Of a DNA stretch of 64,000 bases, positions 21,590 to 33,620 are shown piece by piece. Numbering within the stretch: position 1 is the first letter of the stretch; the number at the start of each line of letters is the position of its first letter. This DNA is from Orientallactaga sibirica. Lineage: Eukaryota; Chordata; Mammalia; Rodentia; Dipodidae. The position numbers were made by a program, and so were the translations under genes. The DNA lies in contig JAEOAD010002231.1 in the NCBI GenBank assembly GCA_036365145.1, forward strand, positions 4,009,501 to 4,073,500, written 5' to 3'. The notes beneath the pieces were generated by a model. The model did not search any database, was not told the origin of the DNA, and worked only from the letters and a program-made list of their open reading frames with translations.

Positions 21590-22795
21590 TATTTTAACAC
21601 AGTGATGGTGACTGGCTTTTGTATATTTTTAAGTTGTGTTTTACAATTTTGTATATGTATATAATGTATTTGAATAATATATGTCTCTCTTACCATCTCC
21701 CACCCACTCCCACTCCAGCTGAGTCCCTTCTTCTTCCCACAACTTACTAGTGGCCACACTACTGAAGAGAATGACTCCTTCACCCAGCAGTAACTGCCAT
21801 TAGCTCCTCAGAGAAGGGAGTCTCCTGAGTCTCTCCTCCATCCATGGATGAATGTTGACAGGGCCCTGTTTTGTGCAGATCTCATGCAGGTAAACACAGC
21901 TGCTGTGAGTGGATGAGTGCAATGGCCACACAACCTCCAGATGACAGATTTCATAGCAGTCCTTCCCATCTTTCAGCTCTTATGTTCTTTCCATCTTCTC
22001 TTCTACAATGTTCCCCAAGCCTTGGAGGGAGTGATATAAATGCTCCAGTTAACATTGAGCACTTAACAGTCACTTATTATCAGCACTCTGATTAGTTTTT
22101 AGTCTCCCCAGTAGTCATTGCCAACTGCAAAAGGAGGTTTCTCTGACAAAAGGTGAAAATGGCACTACTATATGGGCAAAACGATAAATATTTAGAGGGC
22201 ACTTTTGATTGGTACAGCAACGTACTCTTTGGGTCAGACAGTAGTAACTTCCCTTCTGTGACTTCTGACATTTGGAGGCATAGTTTTTTGACTAGGCTTT
22301 CAATGCCAGACTTGAATTTACTCCTCCTGTGGAGTGGGTCTCAAACTCGATCAGATATCGGTTAGTTACCCCATAGCAGTCATGCCACTGTTGCACCACT
22401 GAGCACATCTTGCCTGGGTGTTAGTTGTGTATCTCACAGGGTCCACTGTTGGGTAAGACTGTTAATGACTTTACTTCCCAAGCAGCCTACATGGCACCTT
22501 CCAGCACTTTGACAGCTAGGTACCAGGAAGGAGGCTTCCATCTTAGTTCCAGCTTGATTTCTCAGTGTCCTGTAACTGAAGCATGTAGTGTTTTCAGTAG
22601 TAGGGTCTTATCATCTACTTCTAATGGGTAATCAAAAGCATTGGCGATAGCCTATATATTTTGAGAGCCTCAGGGGTCTGCATGACCAACAACTCATTGG
22701 GAGGTATCCCATCCCTAGCACTATGATTTTCTCATAGCAGCCTATGGCTTTGGAGAGCAATATTTTTACCCACAGAGGGTACTTCTGCTAAAATG
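21590..22795 (-). mobile_element. L1 3' UTR, antisense
   Basis: CTAGTGGCCACACTACTGAA, GAAGGGAGTCTCCTGAGTCT and ACAACTCATTGGGAGGTATC resemble the reverse complement of rodent L1 3' UTRs. Several short open frames across it are not coding. Orientation and right boundary are moderately certain. Confidence 0.55.
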
Positions 22796-22800
22796 CCCTT

Positions 22801-23040
22801 TTTTTTTTTTTTGCATGTGTACATGTGTATGTCTGGGTGTGGGTGTTTACATTATGTGATGTGGTATGTGTGGTATATGCACATCTGTATGTACATACAT
22901 ACTCCTTACATGCATGCTTGTGAAGACCAATGTAGAATGTTGGATAGATATCCTCTTGTCACTCATCTATACATTTCTTTCCTTGAGGTGAACTCTGTCT
23001 TCCAACCTGGAACTGCAGTCTGTCAGAGATTCCCAGTCAT
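22801..23040 (-). mobile_element. B3-like SINE fragment, antisense
   Basis: T run, TG-rich tract (GTACATGTGTATGTCTGGGT), GTGAAGACCAATGTAGAATG and TGGAACTGCAGTCTGTCAGA. The head end is missing or decayed. Confidence 0.5.
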
Positions 23041-23329
23041 TCTCCAGTCTGGATATTTAGGTAGAAAGTTTAACTGTAGCATTCATCTTTTTCATTTCCC
23101 TTCTTTCAGGAATAATACTTTCTTGCTTGTTGTCCTAGGTCTGAGAATACTTCTTATATTTTGTTAGTTTTTAAATTATCGGTTGATAAATTTTGGGGCC
23201 AATTCCTCCATTATAGACTCACATTCTGATTTGAAAACTATCTATACATTAACATTTTATTTTTAGAACAAAGGGCTAATGAGTTTCCACCCCTCTTAAA
23301 GGATCTATAGGCAGTTAGTAGGTTTAAAG

Positions 23330-23690
23330 GATGGGAGAAACATTTTTTTATTTTTTTAATTTATATTATTCTGATTTTACATTCATAGTATTGGTTCCAT
23401 TATCCTCCTCCCTGTCCTCCCTCTTCCAAAGGGCCCCTCATCAATGGGGAATGTGGGTCATTTTTCTTCAGTAGTGTAGCCACTGGAAAGTTGCCCATGC
23501 TCCAGAAAATTAGCCCTTGCCCATTCTTTTGTAAACAGCCTTAATTAAGCTCATTGGGACACACACACACACACTCACACACACACACACGCCAGACATG
23601 AAAGTAGGGGAACTAGTTAGGAAGACAACTGGGAGTGGTAGGGGTGGGAAAATTTTTCAAAGTGAAAATAAGTAAATAAATATTCTGTAT
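23330..23690. mobile_element. L1 3' UTR-derived fragment(s)
   Basis: CCTCCTCCCTGTCCTCCCTC and TCAATGGGGAATGTGGGTCA recur in reverse complement at 49800-49930, and CCACTGGAAAGTTGCCCATG then GACATGAAAGTAGGGGAACT resembles rodent L1 ends. Mixed orientation signals suggest two joined pieces. Confidence 0.5.
23560..23592. repeat. (CA)n microsatellite
   Basis: About 16 CA units with one interruption (CTCA). Confidence 0.9.
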
Positions 23691-23757
23691 TTAAATCAAT
23701 ATATTTTTGTTCTTTACATTCACTTGTTTGGTGTTACGACTTTTTACATATTTCACT

Positions 23758-23758
23758 T

Positions 23759-23792
<34 letters not shown>

Positions 23793-23922
23793 CGAAGTAG
23801 GGTCTCACTCTAGTCCAGGCTGACCTGGAATGCACTATGTAGTCTTATGGTGGCAGAGGTGATCCTACCTCTGCCTCCTGAGTGCTGGGATTAAAGGTGT
23901 TTGCCACCATGCCCGGCTCTTT
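23758..23922 (-). mobile_element. B1 SINE, antisense, with a 32-T tail
   Basis: Long T run, CGAAGTAGGGTCTCACTCTA, GTGCTGGGATTAAAGGTGTT, GCCACCATGCCCGGC. The pristine tail suggests a young insertion. Confidence 0.92.
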
Positions 23923-24099
23923 TTCACTTTTGTCATGTATTTATTCAAAGCTTTTTTGAAATTCAATCTATTCCAGGTAAGCATAGTAATAATAACCACA
24001 ATACTGTTACAAATTATATTTTGATTCTATAGTTGTAAGAATTTGATCAGTAGGAGTCCTTTAAAATTTTCAGCTGGTAGCAAATTCCTATGCCCTGAG

Positions 24100-24215
24100 G
24101 AGAAATGTCGTAAACTATGGAGACAGGCTTGTTTGTCACAGACAGCTTGGGTTTGTGCTACTGGCATCTAGGGGCCAGCGTTGCTGCTAGACATGCTGAG
24201 GGATAGTAGAGACTC
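24100..24215 (+). mobile_element. Ancient hAT-type DNA transposon relic (MER20-like)
   Basis: GTGCTACTGGCATCTAGGGG followed by GTTGCTGCTAGACATGCTGA resembles a conserved segment of a MER-type non-autonomous hAT element found across placental mammals. The exact family is from memory. Confidence 0.5.
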
Positions 24216-25185
24216 TACCCTCCTTGCTCCTGGTGGGTTGGGCTACCCTACAAGTGGGCTGAATAAGCTGACCAAGCTTCAGGGGTACCACAGAAGGCCC
24301 TCAGCAAGAGAAGTTAAGGGTCAGAGGCAGAAACTTTCAGCATGTAATAAAAATGTATGGGGCATCTTCAAATCCCATTACAACATCTTCCTCTAGCATC
24401 TAAATTGCACAGAACTTAAGAATGCATCCTAGTCACATCTGGACAGCAACAATTCCAGCACAATATTTTTCACATTGTAGTCTCTAGTACTAGTTATTGA
24501 ATAGAATTTTTAAAATGTATAACAAAGCACATTTATAAGAAAACAAATTTTAAGTAAATGTCTCAATCAAAAGCTATGATTATAATTTTCCATTGTGATA
24601 ATATAGACATGAAAACTTAATAATATTTTATTTGTTCTTCCGTCTAATATTTTTGGGCAGCCACTACTTGTTCATTATGACAGAAATTGCTAATTGCCTT
24701 AAAAGTATGCAATCTCCCTCTCTTTCAGAAAGAAAACATTGATAATTTTGCTTAGTACCTTCCTACCAAGCTAAAGACATTATTTCATGGCCTTCTTTGT
24801 ATTTTGGTATGGTAATTAGACAAAGTTATGATCTTTAGTGAGTCAATGTAAAACATCTAAGAAATCTCCTTTAAAACATACACAATTCCTATATTCCCGT
24901 TCCCTTTATTCTTCTGAGTCTTGGGTGGAATGGCAGATGCTCTATTAGCAATCTTACTATTAAGACAAGAGCCATACTGTAGGGCTGTGAGCAATGCACT
25001 AGAAGGAGCCTAATGACTTGAGTCCCTAACGTATACCAGAATTCCCTAACTCCATACTTTTGTTAAGGGAGTAGTAAAACTCAATTTTCATTAAGCCACA
25101 GTTATGTGTAAGCAAACTGAATTGCAGCCAATAAAACCATCTGGAAAAGAGTCACAATATTATAATGTTGCTGATCTTCATGAGA
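24216..25185. other. AT-rich intergenic DNA, nothing recognised
   Basis: No supported exon or repeat. Confidence 0.4.
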
Positions 25186-25560
25186 TTTTTATCAGTCAGC
25201 TTTTTCACAGTTCTATTACCATGTGGCAAAGAGTTCCAAATACCTCAGTGGCTTAAAACAGTGAATTCTCTTCTTGTTTTTGTGTGTGCATGAAGCTCCT
25301 GATTGTCTAATCTTAGATATAACAATGCCTTTGGCTGTTCTGGGTTGGACTCAAGAGTTCATATCACCTCTTCCTGAGACAGTATCTTAGCCCTAACCAA
25401 CCAGCTGTCCCTCTGTTTTACCTGAGCTATAAGGATATAAATACCTATGAGGGATTAGGTTAGCCTCGATGCATGTTTGAGAAGAATTATCTTGATTAGG
25501 TTAATTAATTATAGGAAGATCCATATTAACTGTGGGAAGCACCATTCCATAGGAAATAAG
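25186..25560 (+). mobile_element. Old LTR-like rodent repeat; its right part is inverted relative to 26430-26812
   Basis: 25444-25553 is the reverse complement, with some mismatches, of 26651-26759. The left part (TTCACAGTTCTATTACCATG, AGTGGCTTAAAACAGTGAAT) resembles other mammalian dispersed repeats. Family uncertain. Confidence 0.45.
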
Positions 25561-25890
25561 GATATCAATACCTTGGCAATGGGAGGGCACGCTCTCTGAG
25601 CCACCTGATCACTTGAGAACTTCCAGCTGTTGGTGAGTTTCCCCTAGGCTTGGCCCAGGCCCAGCCAGTCTGAGCTGAGGGGAGAGCCCCTTAGCCCTTA
25701 CTCTTCACACGGGCTCTTTATTCCCTCTAGCTCCCCACATGGCAGCTCTTTAAGCTTTCTTTTATTCCTTTTTTCCTGTGGTTTTCCCAGGCCTTCCCTG
25801 TGGGATGTCTAGCCACATGGATTCGTTTCTTTGGTTCTGTACTTCCCTCAATAAATATAACAATAATTTAAAAAATTTTTTTAAAGAGTT
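25561..25890. mobile_element. Unclassified, possibly LTR-derived segment
   Basis: A GC-richer block (GGCTTGGCCCAGGCCCAGCC) then CTCCCCACATGGCAGCTC and CTCAATAAATATAACAAT, which looks like an LTR R/U5 region with a polyadenylation signal. No TG...CA ends or target duplication could be fixed. Confidence 0.3.
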
Positions 25891-25943
25891 CAGGTTAGAA
25901 TCATGTCTTCATATGCTGTCATCATTAATTTGTGAGTTAATTT

Positions 25944-26178
25944 TTAAATTTTTATTATTTATTTTGAAAGACACAAAGAGAGAGAAAGAGAGAAAATGGG
26001 CAGGCCAGGGCCTTCAGCCACTGTGAACGAACTCCAGACACATGCTCTTCCTTGTGTGCATGTGCAACATTGTGTACTTGTGTCACTGTGCGTCTGTTTA
26101 CATGGGACTAGAGATTTGAACATGAATTCTTAGGCTTTGCAGACAAACACCTTAACCACTAAGCTATCTCTCCAGCCC
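25944..26178 (-). mobile_element. Dip-like SINE, long type, antisense, 14-bp target duplication
   Basis: Flanked by TTGTGAGTTAATTT (25930-25943) and TTGTGAATTAATTT (26179-26192), one mismatch. It has the long internal segment but not the CTCF-like core (CTCTTCCTTGTGTGC). Confidence 0.9.
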
Positions 26179-26429
26179 TTGTGAATTAATTTCAGTTGTC
26201 ATCATTCATTTTTAAGTATAGCAGCCACCCAAACTGTCTTTTTCCTATGGTAGAATAACAAAAGTGTAAAACACCAAACAAAAGTATGACAGAATATTTA
26301 AAGTATCTTAATATGTCATTTCCCAAAGCAAGTCACATGGTCAAGCCCAACAATATCATGTTGTGAAAATACCCTTTGACCTCTAATGAGAAAAGAGGAA
26401 TTTCACTGAGACATGTGTATGAGTTACTG

Positions 26430-26812
26430 TCTTATGTCTGGGCCAAAATACCAAAGCAGAAACTACATAGGGAAGAAAAGAGTTTATTTTCATTTACAGT
26501 TCAAGGGTTGAGTCCGTCATGGTGGGGATGACACAGAAGGCTATATCAGGAAGCCTGTGCCAAATCTTCACCTCAGCATGGAGAAAGCAGAGCAATGAAT
26601 GTTGCTGCTCAGCCAGCCTTCTCCTTTTTCTATATAACCCAGGACCCCAGCCTATGGAATGGTGCTGCCCACAGTTAATATGGGTCTTCCCACATTAATT
26701 AACCTAATCAAGATAATTCTTCTCAAACATGCATTGAGGCTAACCTAATCCTTCATAGGTGATTCTAGATGCTGTCATGTTGGCAATTAATATACACTAT
26801 CACAACATAGTA
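26430..26812 (-). mobile_element. LTR-like rodent repeat, antisense
   Basis: AGAGTTTATTTTCATTTACA, GTCCGTCATGGTGGGGATGA, CCCCAGCCTATGGAATGGTG and TCTTCCCACATTAATTAACC then GCAATTAATATACACTATCA match a repeat common in rodents that reads as an antisense LTR. Its right half is the inverted partner of 25444-25553. Confidence 0.55.
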
Positions 26813-26859
26813 AAGTATATGAATGAATAATCTTCTAACTGGAAAAAAGTGAAAGATAC

Positions 26860-27215
26860 TGTGGTGGTTTGATTCAGGTGTTCCCCATAAACTGAGGTGT
26901 TATGAATGCTAGGTTCCCAGCTGATGGAGATTTGGGAATTATATCCTCCTGGAGGCAGTGTATTATTGGGGTCAGGCTTATGGGTCTTATAGCCAGTGTC
27001 ACCTTGCCAGTGTATGGCACCCTCTCCTGTTGCTATGCTCCACCTTATGTTGGACAGGGGGTGATGTCCACCCTCTGCTCATGCCATCATTTTCCCCTGC
27101 CATTATTGAGCTTCCCCTCAAGTCTATAAGCCAAAATAAACTTTTTTTTTTTCTTTAACCACAAGCTGCTCTTGGTCAGGTGATTTCTGCCAGCAATGCA
27201 AACCTGGCTGCAACA
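26860..27215 (+). mobile_element. MaLR-type solo LTR with perfect 5-bp target duplication
   Basis: Starts TGTGGTGGTTTGATTCAGGT, contains CCAAAATAAACTTTTT (polyadenylation signal) and ends ACCTGGCTGCAACA. GATAC flanks it at 26855-26859 and 27216-27220. The 356-bp length, TG...CA ends and 5-bp duplication are as expected for an ERVL-MaLR solo LTR. Confidence 0.9.
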
Positions 27216-27302
27216 GATACCTTGAACAAATTATAGAGATTTTGGAAAGGTGACATTAATTTATCTGTATCTCAAGATTATTTGTGTTGTTTTATTAAAT
27301 TT

Positions 27303-27541
27303 GAGAGCTGGAGAGATGGCTTAGCAGTTAAGGCACTTGCCTGTGAAGCCTAAGACCCATGATTGACTCTCCAGATCTCACATAAGCCAGACACACAAAG
27401 GTGAGGCAAGCACAAGCTCACACATGCCCACTAGATGGTGCAAGCATCTGGAGTTGGATTGCAACAGCTGAGGCCCTGATGTGCCAATTCTCTCCCCACC
27501 CCCCCTCGCTTTCTCTAAAAATAAAAAATAAAAAATAAATT
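27303..27541 (+). mobile_element. Dip-like SINE, long type, with CTCF-like core
   Basis: GAGCTGGAGAGATGGCTTAG head, long internal segment, and CCACTAGATGGTGCA at 27428-27442 (13 of 15 positions of the CTCF core). Ends in AAAAATAAAAAATAAATT. Confidence 0.9.
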
Positions 27542-28679
27542 GAAACCAAAAGTGTCAAGTTAGATGTCTTGAACCTTTACCTTGAATGTATGTACCTATA
27601 GAATTATATGAGTCTATGGTCTTCAGGAAACAGATTATCAAAGGATAGTACTACACAAAAATTTTTGAATGCTGATTAAGACTATATTGAACATTAAATG
27701 AGGAAGGGCAATGGCAATGCCATGAATATATAAGGGATCTTCATCTATAAAATAGTTTGTTACCTATATCATATATTTCTGTTAAAAAAAAAAAAACCAC
27801 AATAAGAAAACAAAATAGCACCAATGTCCCATAATGAGTCATTAATGTCATATGTCTCAATAGTTATCTAGTGAAAAATGTAATGATGGCAAATTCTTCT
27901 AAATTGGGATAAAGAATTAAAGTCTATGAGGAGGACAAAGTGATATTTTTATGTGTTTTCTTTTTAGTCTACCACCTAACACATCTCTTTTTCTATTTTA
28001 ATTGTTTTAAAGAATGCTTAATTCAATTAAGTCATGACAGTAGGCTAGAGAGGATAAATTAGACAATCTGAACACAAATTAACCCAAAGGCATTTCCCAA
28101 TGACTGAGAACATTTTTGTATGTTATTTGATAGATAGCCTTAATAGAAATTTATACATTAATTTTGGTAGATCTTTGAGGTCAGTGATTTGCAAGGTTTG
28201 TAAGCAAACTTCATATGTGTTGGACACTTTCTGGAGGACAGGATCATTAGCCCAGAAAAGACTATACCACATTGACTCTTAAACAAGACACAGGCAGCTC
28301 TGCATCCTTTTTGGGGGGGGTTTCTTTCTAGCATTAAGAATTAGATATAGCTACATATCGAATTCTCTAGAAAGAAAATTTAACTGTTTATTTTCTCACT
28401 GCTACTTTTGACAGAAAAAAAGGAAAGATTTGCTCAAATTATTGGAGAGAAAGAACAGACAAAATTGTTTTTCCAGTGTGTATATGTAGAAAGATGCATC
28501 TTACATTATAGTGCCATTTTTTTTTACAAAACATATTTTATGAGATAAGGGCATGTGGATATTAGTGTGATTTACTTAAATACAACCAATAATACATTCT
28601 GTTCAATCATTTCATTTGCTGCATAATAAAACGTGCTTCAGGACTACTGAGGGAATTTTGATCAAAGTATCTCAGAAAG
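27542..28679. other. AT-rich intergenic DNA, nothing recognised
   Basis: Contains an A run at 27784-27797 and a G run at 28313-28320. No exon seen. Confidence 0.4.
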
Positions 28680-28820
28680 AAGCCAGGCCTGGTGGCACAC
28701 AACCTTAATCTTAGCACTCAGGAAACAGAGGTATGAGGATTGCTGTGAGTTCGAGGCCAGCCAGGGACTACAGAGTGAGTCCCTACCTCAAAAAAATCGA
28801 AACAAAGAAAAAAAATCACA
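28680..28820 (+). mobile_element. B1 SINE
   Basis: AGCCAGGCCTGGTGGCACAC, AGTTCGAGGCCAGCCAGGGA, GAGTCCCTACCTCAAAAAAA. Confidence 0.9.
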
Positions 28821-31800
28821 ATATCTCAGAAAAATGACAAACTTCATTGTCCCAAATTGTGTATCAACAAAGGTCTTATAATGCATTATACATTTCAGAG
28901 TTTAAAGTGAATGCCTGTAGAACCTTTATTATTATTCTCTGCAATCATGGGTCATGAATTAGTGATATGTGTATTTTATAATATGCTCAGTAATAATTAT
29001 AATATTAAATTGATCAATAGTTGCTAGTATATATTGCACATTTACTATAAACTACCACTGTGCTTAAATAATGCATAGATTGTGGCCATCTAAGATACTG
29101 CTACACCATTCCCTTTACCTTTGGGGTATGATGCCCCTTTTCCAGTGGGCTCTACTACAGTTTCTCCCTACCATGTGTCTTATAAAACAGATGCTATCTT
29201 TATGCCCTTTGGCCACAATTGGCTCAAGGAAAATCACCTGATCCAAACATAGCCAATCAAAGTCCCTTACTGAAAACTGAATTTCCAACTGGAAAGAATA
29301 TGACACTGGGAAGCACAAAGTGTCCACTGTCAGGAGTGGTTAGTGGTAGGGTTCTGCTTTACTGAGGATGATGATAAAGAAGAATAAAACTGATTTCAAG
29401 AAAAATAAATGAATAAAATCACAAGATCTGATGAAATATCAAGAGAAGAAGGGTCCAGGCATTATTTAAAGATATAGGCTTCAAGTATTTTTAAATGCTG
29501 GCACTATCTTCATAGCTCATTTTGTCAGTATTGTCCCTCAATTATGTTAAGAGTGGGTGTTCAATTTATTATTTTTTTTACTTAGGTTAGTTCAGACTGT
29601 ATTCCCGCTGCTTTCAACCAAATCATTCTTATTAATATCATGGTCATCCACAGTTAATTCTCTCTACAGGCTTTCCTAGTAAATGGTGTGCTTCCCTTTC
29701 TACAGATAAAGAAACCCATTTAAAGAGATTCAGATCCAATAAGGTGATGGCAGTCAGGAGGACCATCCTAGCTAAATCCAGCCACACCTTCCAAAGCACA
29801 TGACTATAGAATTGTGACTATTAGAAGTCCAACTTGACATGGAAAAAAGTTCAATTTCTACATAGTAGTAAATATTTTTGGTTTTGCTTATCGTTAGTAG
29901 ATACTTTTTTCTGGAGAAGCTCAGTATATTAGTTAACTATTGTGAAAAATAAATAACCCCAGAATTTAAACACAACAATAACTTTTTACTATTTAGACTT
30001 GTGGCTGAATGTCAGCCCATCTGAGCTTGGCTCAGTTGAGGCAGACATAATTCATGAGTCAGTCATCCTTCCTTACATCAGTGGACTATTCATAGCCAAC
30101 ACTGGAAAGGATTTTCTTTTTATTATTTTATAATTTTTTTATAATATTGAATATTATGATGGACATGGAGATGTGCCTTTCAGGAAAGATTGTTTTTTTC
30201 AATTGCTGGAACCAATAATTCATCAAGGATTGCCTGAGCTACACCATCACCTTCCATCTAGTAACTGACAGGAAGGAGAGAGGGCTACACAGGTCCTGCT
30301 ATCCTGGGTGGTCAGAAGACACTTCATAAACCATTTTACCTCTAGTGCTCCATGTTGGCCAACACCACTTCACACTTGCCTGTGTTGAAACTGTATGTCT
30401 CCCTCTGCTGTCTTCTGCTTTTCTTGTGATTGTTTACCAGGATGCTCCCTATATTCTGTCTCAGAGTCTGCTTCTTCCTGGAGAGTCCTATCTGAAATAA
30501 ATATATATTTAATATATTTTAAAAAAATATCTTCTCAGGCAGTATTTTTCAGCTAAGTATTGCTTTAGCATTCAGTATTTGCATATTGTCTTACCCATGC
30601 CACTTTTCTTTTGGCTTATTATCTACCTTTCCTTTAACTGTCAAATGAAATATAAGATCTTTATAGAGGCCATTTTTAAGCCTCAGTCCAAATCACCCTC
30701 TGTTGTAGCTTCTTATATTTTCTTTCATGGTATTTATTTCAGTTTTTAATCCTTCCAGTAGGTTGAATTAATTATTTGTTTAATGCCTGGATCTCTCACT
30801 AGACATCAATTGCCATGGTCAGATAATTTTTTTCTATTTTCCACTGTTCTATATCAAGTTAATATCCTATTTCCTGATCAATAATACCTTTTGAGTAAAT
30901 CTTAGTCAAATGAATGAAGGGTTGAATAAAAAAGGAAGGTAAAGGAAATACTTTTTTAATAAAAACATTATTTTAAAGCAAAGCAAACACATCAACTACT
31001 AAGTGTCTAACTCTTCTCATTAAAGGCATCAACAACTGAAATTATAAGCCTGTTCTGCACTATTTTGGGGGCTCCAAAATTCTTTTGTGAGGTGGGCACG
31101 AGACCTGCTATAAATTAATCCTGTCTACATTTTCTTGCATGTGGTTGACATAAAGTTTATTTCAAGGAATTGCCTTTAGAACCCAGAGTTCTTTGAATCC
31201 AGTTTGAAACCCATTACTCCATGTAATTACAATATTATAATATAGAAATAAATAGAAGTTCTGCAGTGAAATCATTTAAAAACAAAATTAATTCCTATTT
31301 CTCAAGACCTATGGTGAAGATATAAAAAGTATGCAGAGAAAATGAGTTGTCTCATTAGATCTTATTCAGGACCTATTATTATAAGTTTAGTAGCTCAACT
31401 CTTGAATTGAATCAGAGTATTACCATAACTTCTACATTTATAATATTACAAGAAATTTGTGATGTCAGTGGAGCTGAAATTTCTCATGATTACTTTAGAA
31501 GCTGTAATAATACTTAAGCAAGCAAACTTTCTGCTCTGTTGATCCCATTTAACAATATGTAGTTAAATCAGATATAATTTTTATATGATAGATCTATATT
31601 TCATTATGTCCAATTTAACAAATAGCCAGAAAAACTTAATACCAAACATATTCTACAAATCATAGGAATATCAGAGAAACAACATACCTGCTCTCTTTTC
31701 TGTTTGCAAGAAGTGGCTAGGCCTCAGGATGTGGCTTGTTTTCACCTAAATGAAATCAGTCTGAAAAGAGTTTCTGCATGCTAACGGCACCTCTGTTCTT

Positions 31801-33076
31801 CCAGGCACAGGAAATTAAGCTTATTTCTCATCTCTCTATTATGTCTATTTGCTCAGTGAGCATGCTTCTTGGACCTTTGGTTTTATGTAGAGTTGGATCA
31901 ACATCTATTTTAACATTAGAAAAAAATATATAAACAATAACTACAATTTGATCTTTAATTGGGGTAGTCTTAAGGAAGAATCCACAGCACTAATGTGGTT
32001 GCTCTTTTCTTTTCTTATTTGCTTTGCCTTTCATTATTCTCTTATTCAGCACTTCCACCAAAGTCTTTCTCGAGGTATAGGAGAAGGAAACCATGAACCT
32101 TCTAGTTGCAAGCATTTCTGCAATTCTGAGATAGAAATTACAGGGGGGGAAGGGTGTCAGTGAGCTTGGATTGGATTTTTTAAAAGTTGGTAATTTGTGA
32201 TTTATTTTCTTTAACTTCTGGCTAAAATTAAAATGCCACTATAGCTGTGACTACAAATTTTCACTGCCTTATAAAGGGAATATAGTTGTAATATTACTTT
32301 CAGTTTCAGTTGTCTCTAAATATAATTTATACCCATCCCTATTTCAAAATTATGATAATAACTAGATCTATGTCTAGTCTTTAATGTCTAAATAAAAGAG
32401 CAAATGTTATTAGATCACAAAGATTTTTTTGAAAACGTTTTATAATATGTTTAAATGTAATTTATTTCTTCATATGTATGCATGTATATGTATGTATGTA
32501 TGTATGCCACAGTATGTGTGTGGGGGATCAGAGTGTGTCATCATCATCTTTTCAAGTGGGAGGAAACATCAAAAAGGAAGAAACAAACTCTTTAACTCCA
32601 ATCATTCAACAGGCATGCATTTCTTACTGTTTTCTGGACCCATTGTTGCTGGTAGTGTTTGAAAAGGTTGGAACAACATTACTGTCTCTTTGAGGATCTT
32701 TCTGGTAAACCAGTGATTGAAGCATGTGACACATATGCTTTATATCTTTGCAAGTTTCTCTGCAGTTGTTCCTTCAAATTATTTTGACTTTTGTCACACT
32801 GGTGGAATAATACATGCAGACACTGAGGACTTAATATTTATGTATTCTGGCTTTAGGCACAGACTCACAGAGACACACTGGCCCTTAGATCTGCTTTGTC
32901 CAGTTTGTCTCTAGGCTTTGTTCTAGGTCCTGGCTTGTTCTGATTGCTCAAGGAGCAATGGTGTTGATAGTCCACAACAGCTTCTTTAAGTACCTGGAAA
33001 TAAAGAATTTCTTTAAAAAAAAATGAATTTTCAGGTATTCATCTGATAGTACAAAGCAAGGAAAATAAGTTTCTTT
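28821..33076. other. Longest SINE-free stretch of the intergenic region
   Basis: About 4.2 kb with no B1 or Dip-like SINE, AT-rich, and no exon recognised. 29100-29290 and 29930-30100 resemble old mammalian dispersed repeats too decayed to name. A G run lies at 32145-32151 and an (ATGT)n tract at 32474-32508. A lack of young SINEs can mark constrained DNA, but nothing here shows function. Confidence 0.4.
32474..32508. repeat. (ATGT)n microsatellite
   Basis: About eight units of TATG/ATGT with interruptions. Confidence 0.85.
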
Positions 33077-33305
33077 TATATTTGAAAGAGACAGAGAGAG
33101 ATCACAAGAGAGAGAATGGGCACACCAGCGGCCTCTCATCCATTGTAAATGAACTCCAGACGCATGCGCCCCCTTGTGGGCAAGTGTGGCATTGTGCCCT
33201 TGCATCACTTTTTGTGTCTGGCTAAACGTGGGACCTCGAGAATCAAATGGGCATTCTTAGGCTTTGCAGGCAGGTGCCTTAACCGCTAAGCCATCTCTCC
33301 AGCCC
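33077..33305 (-). mobile_element. Dip-like SINE, long subfamily, antisense, intact CTCF-like core
   Basis: GAAAGAGACAGAGAGAGATC, long internal segment, and TGCGCCCCCTTGTGG at 33165-33179, the same 15 bases as in the copy at 2587. Ends GCCATCTCTCCAGCCC. Confidence 0.92.
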
Positions 33306-33620
33306 AAAAATAACTTAAAATATTTCTTTAGCTATTAAACATCTTAAAAACTGACCCAACAGATTTGAGGTTTTAGAGATTTTTGATTTACTGGGGTCTC
33401 TCAGGTGGCTAGAAGCATCAGGCCCACTGAAATCCTCCTTTTAATTTGGACCAAATAGATATTTCCTTCATTCAAGGTATCAGAGCTATATCCTAATATT
33501 TGAGTTGATTAAATCTTTTCAAGAATTTTCTTATAGGTATGGAACTAGCAGACTTATGAGATCCATAAAATACAGAAAAAAATTACCAGTGAATTACTGC
33601 CTTATTTAGAAACTCTTTGT

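Noticed and set aside
24165..24185. CTCF-like sequence near GGCATCTAGGGGCCAGC
   Set aside because: Several core positions mismatch, and the text is part of an old DNA-transposon relic.
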